A stretch of DNA of 64,000 nucleotides from Sphingopyxis sp. H115 (lineage in GTDB: Bacteria; Pseudomonadota; Alphaproteobacteria; Sphingomonadales; Sphingomonadaceae), in the NCBI RefSeq assembly GCF_001468465.1, contig NZ_LNSA01000020.1, forward strand, positions 1 to 64,000, given 5' to 3'. Positions within the stretch are counted from its first letter, which is position 1. Each line of letters opens with the position of its first letter. Both the position numbers and the translations under genes were made by a program. The notes under the pieces were generated by a model that worked only from the letters and a program-made list of their open reading frames with translations, made no database searches and was not told the DNA's origin. This document shows, piece by piece, positions 37,130 to 45,017 of this stretch.

Positions 37130-37390
37130 ATGGGCCCGTTTGAAATGGTCATCGGTATCGTCCTCATCGTGACGATCGGCAGCATCGTCCGCGCCAAGCA
37201 TGGTATCCGTCGCGATCGCCACGGTAACGACTATGTCGCCGGAAACGACGCCGAGACCAAGGCGCTGCAGGCCGAGATTCGCGCGCTCAAGGACCGGATC
37301 CAGGTGCTCGAACGCATCGCCACCGACAACAACCGCGCCGTCACGCTCGATCAGGAAATCGAGAAACTGCGCGACAGTAGCAAAATCTGA
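37130..37390 (+). CDS. PspB-like small membrane coiled-coil protein 4
   Basis: Protein of 86 residues. A short N-terminal membrane segment (MVIGIVLIVTIGSIV, about 6-20) is followed by RAKHGIRRDRHGNDYVAG, then a coiled coil (ETKALQAEIRALKDRI) with the motif QVLERIATDNN and a closing QEIEKLRDSS. The RAKHG loop matches protein 1 of the array and the EIEKLRD end matches protein 3, which supports common descent. GGAAAGGAA precedes the start. Confidence 0.75.
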   Translation: MGPFEMVIGIVLIVTIGSIVRAKHGIRRDRHGNDYVAGNDAETKALQAEIRALKDRIQVLERIATDNNRAVTLDQEIEKLRDSSKI

Positions 37391-37413
37391 ACGCCGGCAA
37401 AGGAGCGACGCTC

Positions 37414-37659
37414 ATGGCTTTCATCACCCCCGACTTCACCACCGCCGCCGTCGCGCTCAGCGGGCTCAGCATCGTCAGCCTGGTCGCGCTGCGTGGCTGG
37501 CGCGACTGGATCCAGCTGAAGCGCGAGGAACTCGCGGCGGGCCACACGCCGCTCGCGCACGACCCCACGGTGCCGCACGCGGGTTCGCGGATCGAGATCG
37601 CCGACCTCAAGGAACGGCTGCGCAAACTGGAAGCGATCGCGGCGGGGGTCGACCTCTAA
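37414..37659 (+). CDS. Small membrane coiled-coil protein 5, end of psp array
   Basis: Protein of 81 residues. One membrane helix (AAVALSGLSIVSLVALRGW, about 11-29) is followed by IQLKREELAAGH, a Pro/His-containing linker and a short coiled coil (IEIADLKERLRKLEAIAAGV). The V(L/V)ERI motif is degraded here to KLEAIAAG, so kinship with the other four is weaker. AAGGAG precedes the ATG. A long perfect hairpin follows the stop. Confidence 0.65.
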   Translation: MAFITPDFTTAAVALSGLSIVSLVALRGWRDWIQLKREELAAGHTPLAHDPTVPHAGSRIEIADLKERLRKLEAIAAGVDL

Positions 37660-37680
37660 ACGTCCCTCTGTCCGACGCGG

Positions 37681-37742
37681 CATCGGCCCGCTCCGCTGTC
37701 AGTCGCCCTCCGTCCGGCGGCTGACAGCGGAGCGGGCCGATG
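37681..37742. repeat. Perfect 22-bp hairpin closing the psp array
   Basis: Arms 37681-37702 and 37721-37742 are exact inverted copies. The 18-base loop holds a further CGCC/GGCG pair. No T-tract follows, so it may be a Rho-assisted terminator, an mRNA 3' stabiliser or a mobile palindrome. Confidence 0.85.
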
Positions 37743-37791
37743 TCGTTTCAGGCCCTTCCAACTTGGCGGCATCTGTGCGAGGGGCCCGCCC

Positions 37792-38202
37792 ATGCGCAGC
37801 CTCGACGACATTTTCGAAGAATATGATTTTCTCGACGGCGACGATCGTTATCGCCTACTCATTGAGCTCGGCCGCGGGCTGGAGCCGATGCCCGATGCGC
37901 TCAAGACCGACGCGACGCTCGTGCGCGGCTGCTCGGCCAGTGTCTGGGTCTATCCCGTGCCGCGCGAAGACGGGCAGCTCCATTTCCTCGCCGACAGCAA
38001 TGCCGCGATTACCAAGGGCATCGTCGCGCTGGTGCTCGCCGCCGTGCAGGAGAAATCGGCGGCCGATGTCGCAGCGATGGACGTCGCCGCCGCGCTCGCG
38101 CCTTTCGACCTCACGCGCCAGCTGTCGTCGAACCGGACACAGGGTGTCCCCAATATGATCGCGCTGGTGCAGGACACCGCGCGGCGGATCGCCGCCGTCT
38201 GA
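37792..38202 (+). CDS. sufE: SufE family cysteine-desulfurase sulfur acceptor
   Basis: Protein of 136 residues, the usual length. The RGCSASVWVY motif holds the acceptor Cys47, which takes persulfide sulfur from SufS; DDIFEEYDFLDGDDRYRLLI is the family N-terminus, and SSNRTQGVPNMIALV the C-terminus. No other suf genes are beside it. GAGGGG lies upstream of the ATG. Confidence 0.92.
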   Translation: MRSLDDIFEEYDFLDGDDRYRLLIELGRGLEPMPDALKTDATLVRGCSASVWVYPVPREDGQLHFLADSNAAITKGIVALVLAAVQEKSAADVAAMDVAAALAPFDLTRQLSSNRTQGVPNMIALVQDTARRIAAV

Positions 38203-38282
38203 GGCGCGCCGCGTCGTCGCCCGGCGGGGCTGCGGCTTGAGGGCAGTTTTGCAGGTGGAGGAACTGCCCCATCGTCCCCCTT

Positions 38283-38366
38283 GGTGAACCCGACGAAAGC
38301 CGGGGCCCAGTGCGGAAAGCGCAAGGTTAGTGCTGGAATTCTTGGCCGGCTTTTGCCGGGGTTCAC
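38283..38366. repeat. Intergenic inverted repeat (GTGAACCC / CCGGCTTTTGCC type)
   Basis: The left arm GGTGAACCCGACGAAAGCCG (from 38283) is an imperfect inverse of the right arm CCGGCTTTTGCCGGGGTTCA (from 38346). It lies between sufE and the terminator. A different element class from the CTTGATCC repeats. Confidence 0.6.
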
Positions 38367-38429
38367 ATCTCGAGTGGCAGCAAACGGTCGAAACCCGCCG
38401 CTTAAGTCCGCCGTCCATCCAAAAGGAAA

Positions 38430-38455
38430 GGGCGCGGGAGTTGCCTCCCGCGCCC
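38430..38455. terminator. Bidirectional intrinsic terminator between sufE and the TonB receptor
   Basis: An 11-bp stem (38430-38440 with 38445-38455) with a TTGC loop is flanked by AAAAGGAAA on the left and TTTTCCTT on the right, so it can serve both convergent genes. Confidence 0.8.
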
Positions 38456-38477
38456 CTTTTCCTTCGTTTGCCGCGAC

Positions 38478-41063
38478 TTAGAAGCCGACGATGAACGATG
38501 CGCTGATGGCGCGCGGCGAGCCGAAGTTCACGAACGACGAGCTGGAGCTCGCGAGCGTGTCCAGGCCGCCGCTGAACGAGCCGACATAGAATTTGTCGAA
38601 CAGGTTGCTGATGTTGACCTGGATATAGCTATTCTCCAGACCGGCGCTGGCCAGCGAGTAGCGCACGTCGAGATCGACCACGGTGTAACCCTTGAACTTG
38701 GCGCCGGGGAAGATCAGCTTGCTATCCCCATTGCTGTCGACGGCGGTCTGGATGACGCCATTGATGTCGTTCAGGAAGCGTGAGCTGGTGCGCTTCGCCT
38801 GGACGCCAAGGGTGAGGTCACCCAGATTGCCCTCGATGCGACCACCGTAGAGGAACTTGGGTGCTCCGCGTTCACGCTTGCCGCTGGTGCGAAGATAGGC
38901 AACGCCACCCTCCACATAGCAGAGATCCGCGAGCTCGATATCGCTGTCGATCGCGCAGCGCGACGTAACGGCGTCGTCCTGAATCTTCGATTTGATGTAC
39001 GAACCGAAGACATACAGCGAAAGCTGCTGGATCGGCTTGTAGGCGATGCTCGCATCGACACCATATTTCTCGACCGGGCCGAGGTTGGTGACGGTGCCGT
39101 TGCCATCGATATCATAGGCGGTGACAAGGCGGTTCTTGTACTTGGAGTACCAGCCGGTAACGGCCGCCTGAACCTGCGACGTCGAATAGCGTACGCCTGC
39201 GTCGAAGCTGTCCGACGTTTCCGCCTCGCGAAATGCGGCGGCACTGCCGTCTGGGAACGAGAACGCGTTATACAGCGCGTCCGTGCCCGGGACCGAGATA
39301 TTCTTCTTGTAGCTGGCGGCCAGGCTGAATGCGGGCGTCAGTTTGAAGGCCAAACCGGCCGACGGCAGCAGCTTGTCATATTTCAGCGTCCGTTCCTGGG
39401 GAACAGCCGATCCGGTCGCGCGACCTGTTGCGGGGTCGAACGAATAGGGGTTGGCAGCCATATAGGCAGCCACCTGATCCTCCGGAACGCAGTCGACAAA
39501 GCCGCCCGTGCTGGTGGTGAAACAACGCTGATCAAGTTCGCGCTTGAAGAAAGGCGCCGTCAGGCCAAGCTGGACCGTAAGCCGTTCGTCAAGGAACTCG
39601 CCGCGATATTCACCGGCCACCTGATGCAGCGTCGCGTAGGACAGGCGATTGCGCTTTTGCAGGATATTGCCATCGGGATCGAGGATCGGATCGTTGATCG
39701 CGAAAACGTCGGTCGGCTCGCCATTGGGGAACAGGAAGCCGGCGGCGCCGGTCTGCCGGTGCCGCGCGCGATCGAAGCTGTACGACAGGCGAACACGGTT
39801 GAAATCGTTGATCTCATAGGCGAGGTTGGCGATCGCGACCCAGCGGCGGGTATTCGTCTGGCTCGGCTGAAGAACGGTAACCCTTCCGTCAGCGGCGCCG
39901 TCGTTGTTAAGATCGCGACCGAAGTAGAATTGGCCGCCATAGTTGCCGGTGCCGGTGAAGATCACATTGCCGTCATCGTCCTCTTGGACGAAGGCAGCTT
40001 CGTTCGCCGAGGTCGTGCCGCCGCCATTGGCCTTCACATATTGCCAGGCGCCGTCGAGCGAGAAGGTCAGGCGATCGGTCAGCGTGAAGAGCGACTGCCA
40101 ACGGATATTGCCGGTGTTCGACGGGTTATAGCGTCGCTCGAAATCAGTGCCGCAACGGTTGGGCGTGCCGGTTTCGCTGAGCGTGCAGGGAAAGCCGCCG
40201 CTGATTTCATAAAAGCGACCGTCCTTGTCGCCAGTGAAGGCATTGGCACGGAACGGCGAGCCGCCGAAGTTGTTGCGGTTCTGGTTATAGTGGCCGGCGA
40301 TTGCGATGAAGTCGCCATTGTCGCCGATCGGCTGATAGATTTTGCCGTTATACTGCTGCTTCTTGATGTCACCATAGTTGGCAAAAGCGGCAACGTTGCT
40401 GGTCGTCGAGGCCGAGAACCAGGCCTTGGTACCCCAGGGCGTAAAGGTGCCGGTCTGGATCATGCCAAAGACGCGGTGATAGGGACGGTCGCCCGAACCT
40501 TTCGCGATGATGTTGCCGTAAGATGCGCTGACCATCGCGCCGAGTTCGTCGCTCGGGGTCAGGGTGTTGATGTTGACCGTGCCGCCGACCGCAGCAGCGG
40601 TGGGGCTATCAACGTCGGTCGAGCCCAGGTTGACGTTGATCGTTTCGACCAGCTCGGGATCGACCTGCTGGTTGGTGTAGATCGCATAGTTGCCCGAATC
40701 GTTCAGCGGGATGCCGTCGAAGGTCTGCGAAATACGATCCGATTCGAAACCGCGGATGGTGAAGCTGCCGCCGCTCGATCCCCAGGGATCGTTGTTGGTG
40801 AAGCTGACGCCGGGGACGAGGTTGATGATTTCGTTGATCGACTGGCCAGGGCGCTGGCGCTGGATCAGTTCGGCGCCGACGACGACTTTGGCCTTGGGCG
40901 AATCAGGAATCTGGATGCCGGCGACATCGCGCGAGGTCGAACCGGTAACGACGATTTCATCATCAAAGTCCGACGAACCCGTCGACTGGGCAAAGGCGGG
41001 CGTGGAAAGCAGCGCGACCGGAAACAGCGCGCAGCTGGCGGCAAGCGTGTGACGGAATTTCAT
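38478..41063 (-). CDS. TonB-dependent outer membrane receptor
   Basis: Outer membrane protein of 861 residues. Signal peptide MKFRHTLAASCALFPVALLS ending near AFA is followed by a TonB-box-like DDEIVVTGS. The plug domain (about 45-175) has the SINEIINLVPGVSF and GFESDRISQTFDGIPLNDSG segments. A long beta-barrel ends SAVISASFIVGF-like in a terminal Phe. The ATG at 41063 gives the signal peptide; the frame extends upstream without protein-like sequence. No biosynthetic or transport partner is adjacent, so the ligand is unknown. Confidence 0.9.
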   Translation of the reverse strand: MKFRHTLAASCALFPVALLSTPAFAQSTGSSDFDDEIVVTGSTSRDVAGIQIPDSPKAKVVVGAELIQRQRPGQSINEIINLVPGVSFTNNDPWGSSGGSFTIRGFESDRISQTFDGIPLNDSGNYAIYTNQQVDPELVETINVNLGSTDVDSPTAAAVGGTVNINTLTPSDELGAMVSASYGNIIAKGSGDRPYHRVFGMIQTGTFTPWGTKAWFSASTTSNVAAFANYGDIKKQQYNGKIYQPIGDNGDFIAIAGHYNQNRNNFGGSPFRANAFTGDKDGRFYEISGGFPCTLSETGTPNRCGTDFERRYNPSNTGNIRWQSLFTLTDRLTFSLDGAWQYVKANGGGTTSANEAAFVQEDDDGNVIFTGTGNYGGQFYFGRDLNNDGAADGRVTVLQPSQTNTRRWVAIANLAYEINDFNRVRLSYSFDRARHRQTGAAGFLFPNGEPTDVFAINDPILDPDGNILQKRNRLSYATLHQVAGEYRGEFLDERLTVQLGLTAPFFKRELDQRCFTTSTGGFVDCVPEDQVAAYMAANPYSFDPATGRATGSAVPQERTLKYDKLLPSAGLAFKLTPAFSLAASYKKNISVPGTDALYNAFSFPDGSAAAFREAETSDSFDAGVRYSTSQVQAAVTGWYSKYKNRLVTAYDIDGNGTVTNLGPVEKYGVDASIAYKPIQQLSLYVFGSYIKSKIQDDAVTSRCAIDSDIELADLCYVEGGVAYLRTSGKRERGAPKFLYGGRIEGNLGDLTLGVQAKRTSSRFLNDINGVIQTAVDSNGDSKLIFPGAKFKGYTVVDLDVRYSLASAGLENSYIQVNISNLFDKFYVGSFSGGLDTLASSSSSFVNFGSPRAISASFIVGF

Positions 41064-41352
41064 TTCAGGATGTCCCCTTGGTGGTACAATCGGCTGGCGC
41101 GCGACACTGGGGCGCGCTTGACCTGCGAGCGCCCCTGAAGCCCGCATGTGGCACGATTGTGACAGCAATTGTGACAGTGCAATCCCTGCGCGCCCCGCAG
41201 AACGGCCGCCCGCCGGAAAACCGCGAAATTCCATCGGCCGCCGCGAATTATCCACAGCGCATGCGTCGCTTTTTCCGGCTACTGTTGCTGCATTGCAACA
41301 ATTTTAGAGTGGGAGCGGCTGTCGAGTCGTGAAAACGGCCGGGGTCAGGATC
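41064..41352. other. Gene-free promoter region of the second TonB receptor
   Basis: This 289-base gap holds an imperfect palindrome GTTGC-TGCATT-GCAAC (41284-41299) and a TGTGACAG repeated as ATTGTGACAGCAATTGTGACAG near 41153-41178. These may be regulatory. No gene or terminator is evident. Confidence 0.4.
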
Positions 41353-41948
41353 CTAAGGTTGCGACGGCAGGGGGCCAAGGTTCGCCGCCGCGATTGCCGC
41401 GGCGGTGCGCCGGACCATCTCGGCCGGGGGCGGCGAGGGCATCGTCGCGCGGATCTTGATCAGCCAGTCGCCGCGCTTCACCAGATAAAATCCGGTCTTC
41501 AGGCTCATCTCACGCACGCGTCCGTCGAACCATCCGCTCTGCAAGCCGGTCGCATCGACCGTAGTACCCTCGGGCGCGAGCGCCGGGGTGGCGCGAAAAT
41601 TTCTGGCGATCGCGTCGACTACGCCGGCGCCCGCGGTTTCGATCGCCTCGCCGTCGGCGGGGTAGACATAGAGGTCGACCCACGCGTCACCACCGGCCCC
41701 GCCCTTCACCGTATATTGCACCGACACGTCGCCGGGGCCGAAGACCGTGACCTTGCGCGCCGGCATGTCGCCGAGACTGCTCGGGAAGATATAGCCTGAG
41801 GCGCGGTGGATGAAGCGGTCGCCGTCGCGCAGGACATCGGCCGTATCGCTGACTTCGGCAACCAGTTTGGAGACGGGTTCGGCAAAAGCGGGCGTCGCGG
41901 CGACCAGCGCCGTGCCGACCGCGAGGATCAGGCCGGACGCGCCCCTCT

Positions 41949-41952
<4 letters not shown>
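41353..41952 (-). CDS. Secreted hypothetical protein
   Basis: Protein of 199 residues with a Sec signal ([20 protein letters not shown], cleavage after AFA). The mature part is a beta-rich domain: [20 protein letters not shown], then [11 protein letters not shown] and [12 protein letters not shown], ending with a helix ([17 protein letters not shown]). No family recognised. Its ATG overlaps the clpX stop by four bases (ATGA), suggesting co-translation with clpX, an unusual partner. Confidence 0.7.
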
Positions 41953-43217
<1,265 letters not shown>

Positions 43218-43272
43218 AAAACTTCCTATGGAGAGCGCAAAAGGGGCTCTGCCGTCCTTATCCTAGCCCCCG

Positions 43273-43304
43273 GTCACCCAATTACAATATGGCAATTGGG
43301 TGAC
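43273..43304. promoter_or_regulatory. Perfect 11-bp inverted repeat between clpP and clpX
   Basis: GTCACCCAATT (43273-43283) and AATTGGGTGAC (43294-43304) flank a ten-base centre, 56 bases upstream of the clpX start. The AT-rich inner ends and lack of a T-tract favour a protein-binding site over a terminator. Confidence 0.5.
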
Positions 43305-43406
43305 ATGGGCGCAATGTTTCCGCCTAGCGCCAACCGGCCAAGCGGATGTCAACAAACGCGGTTACCGGGGGATTTCGCCGGTGAGCGGCGCGGCCCCGCT
43401 GGCGCA

Positions 43407-44057
43407 TCAGGGCGTCGGGCCTTCGCTTACATCCTTGGGCGCTTCGTCGCCGGGCAAGCCGGGGCGGCGGTCGTAGACATGGTCGACGATACCGAATTCC
43501 TTTGCCTCGTCGGCTTCGAGGAAGGTGTCGCGGTCCATCGCCTTCTCGATCTCTTTCAGCGATTTGCCGGTATATTTGACGTATAGGTCGTTCATCCGCT
43601 TGCGGATACGCAGGATTTCCTTCGCCTGGATTTCGATGTCCGACGCCATGCCGCGCGCGCCGCCCGACGGCTGGTGGACCATCACGCGCGCGTTGGTCAG
43701 CGCGACGCGCATGCCGGGCTCGCCGGCGGCGAGCAGGAAGCTGCCCATCGACGCGGCTTGGCCGATGCACACGGTGCCGACACGCGGGCGGATGTACTGC
43801 ATGGTGTCGTGGATCGCCATGCCCGCCGTGACGACACCGCCCGGCGAGTTGATGTACATATAGATGTCCTTCTTCGGATTTTCCGATTCGAGGAACAGCA
43901 GCTGGGCGACGATCAGCGAGGCCATATTGTCCTCGACCTCGCCGGTCACGAAGACGATCCGTTCGCGCAGCAGGCGGGAGAAAATGTCGAAGCTGCGTTC
44001 GCCGCGGCTCGTCTGTTCGACGACGACGGGAACAAGGGCGGCGAGCGGGTCGATCAT
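43407..44057 (-). CDS. clpP: ATP-dependent Clp protease proteolytic subunit ClpP
   Basis: Serine protease of 216 residues (222 if an ATG at 44075 is used). The catalytic Ser103 is in GQAASMGSF, His128 in MVHQPSGG, and Asp in the [11 protein letters not shown] region. The [12 protein letters not shown] and [14 protein letters not shown] segments are typical. AAGGA lies upstream of the 44057 start, while 44075 has none, so the shorter form is preferred. Together with ClpX it forms ClpXP. Confidence 0.95.
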   Translation of the reverse strand: MIDPLAALVPVVVEQTSRGERSFDIFSRLLRERIVFVTGEVEDNMASLIVAQLLFLESENPKKDIYMYINSPGGVVTAGMAIHDTMQYIRPRVGTVCIGQAASMGSFLLAAGEPGMRVALTNARVMVHQPSGGARGMASDIEIQAKEILRIRKRMNDLYVKYTGKSLKEIEKAMDRDTFLEADEAKEFGIVDHVYDRRPGLPGDEAPKDVSEGPTP

Positions 44058-44166
44058 TGGAAATTCGTCCTTCATTATAGAAGCGCCCTGCCGAGAACCG
44101 GCGGGCTGGCCCCTTCGCCATCCTACATCGTCGCCAAACGGACCTGTTTCAAGAGGGCAAAAAGAA

Positions 44167-44187
44167 GGGGCGGGAAAGTCCCGCCCC
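44167..44187 (-). terminator. Intrinsic terminator after the ferredoxin gene
   Basis: A nine-bp stem GGGGCGGGA/TCCCGCCCC has a three-base loop. On the minus strand it is followed by TTCTTTTTG. It lies 20 bases past the ferredoxin stop. Confidence 0.85.
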
Positions 44188-44207
44188 GCTGTCTCGTATC
44201 GAAGCGA

Positions 44208-44546
44208 TCAGTCGCCTTCGCCCGGTTCGGGCGAGAAATATTTGTCGAACTTATCCTCGACGCCCTTGAACTCGTCGGCGTCGGCGGGGGTTTCCTTCTT
44301 GACCGTGATGTTCGGCCATTCGGCGCTGAACTTACTGTTCACCTCGAGCCATTTTTCGAGGCCGCTCTCGGTGTCGGGCAGAATCGCCTCGGCGGGACAT
44401 TCGGGTTCGCACACGCCACAGTCGATGCATTCGTTCGGGTTGATGACGAGCATATTCTCGCCCTCGTAGAAACAATCGACGGGGCACACCTCGACGCAGT
44501 CCATATATTTGCACCGGACGCAGGCATCGGTGACGACATAGGTCAT
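44208..44546 (-). CDS. fdxA: Seven-iron ferredoxin (FdxA type)
   Basis: Cytosolic electron carrier of 112 residues. Cys9, Cys17 and Cys50 fit the [3Fe-4S] cluster; Cys21, Cys40, Cys43 and Cys46 (CPVDC and CIDCGVC regions) fit the [4Fe-4S] cluster. The C-terminal ~50 residues form the usual extension with [16 protein letters not shown] lies eight bases before the ATG. It is downstream of the S4 protein gene, an order common in alphaproteobacteria, and a terminator follows. Confidence 0.93.
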   Translation of the reverse strand: MTYVVTDACVRCKYMDCVEVCPVDCFYEGENMLVINPNECIDCGVCEPECPAEAILPDTESGLEKWLEVNSKFSAEWPNITVKKETPADADEFKGVEDKFDKYFSPEPGEGD

Positions 44547-44717
44547 GGGTTCAGCTCCCTTTGTCGGCGGCACCCTTGCCGTCCGACATCCATTGGACCC
44601 GCCTCTATTCCGCGCGGACGCGGCACGTCAACGCAAAGCGACAGTTGCGAATCACTCTCAATCGATATGCAAAAGCCGACGGTTTCGGGCGACAGCTTTT
44701 CCTCTTGCCCCGATAGT

Positions 44718-45017
44718 TCAGCTGGGGGCGGCGGGCGCTTCGGCCTCGAGGCGAAGGTAGCACGCCTGTGCCTCGGGTGCGGGGCCGCGGCGCAGCGGCA
44801 GCGAGAGCAGGCGGATCACCTCGATCCGCTCGCCGACCGGAAGCACGAGCGTCGATCCGGCGTGCACCGCCGCGGACGAGCGCGTGACGCGCCGCCCGTC
44901 GAGCCTGATATGCCCCGCCTCGACCATTGCCTGCGCGATGCTGCGCGACCGGGCAAAGCGCAGGAACCACAGCAGCTTGTCCAGCCGGATGCTTCCCGCA
45001 GCGCCCGGGGTCGGCAT
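44718..45017 (-). CDS. S4-domain RNA-binding protein (Hsp15 type)
   Basis: Protein of 99 residues. The S4 fold is IRLDKLLWFLRFARSRSIAQ, then AGHIRLDGRRVTRSSAAVH and GSTLVLPVGERIEVIRL. The Hsp15 relatives bind stalled 50S subunits carrying peptidyl-tRNA. Its ATG shares a base with the TGA of the helicase gene (TGATG), so translation is coupled. Confidence 0.85.
   Translation of the reverse strand: MPTPGAAGSIRLDKLLWFLRFARSRSIAQAMVEAGHIRLDGRRVTRSSAAVHAGSTLVLPVGERIEVIRLLSLPLRRGPAPEAQACYLRLEAEAPAAPS

Noticed and set aside
38281..38481. 66-codon frame across the repeat and terminator after sufE
   Set aside because: It is built from the inverted repeat and hairpin, with no ribosome site.
43273..43304. 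Palindrome before clpX as an intrinsic terminator for clpP
   Set aside because: No T-tract on either strand and AT-rich inner stem; kept as a possible operator only.
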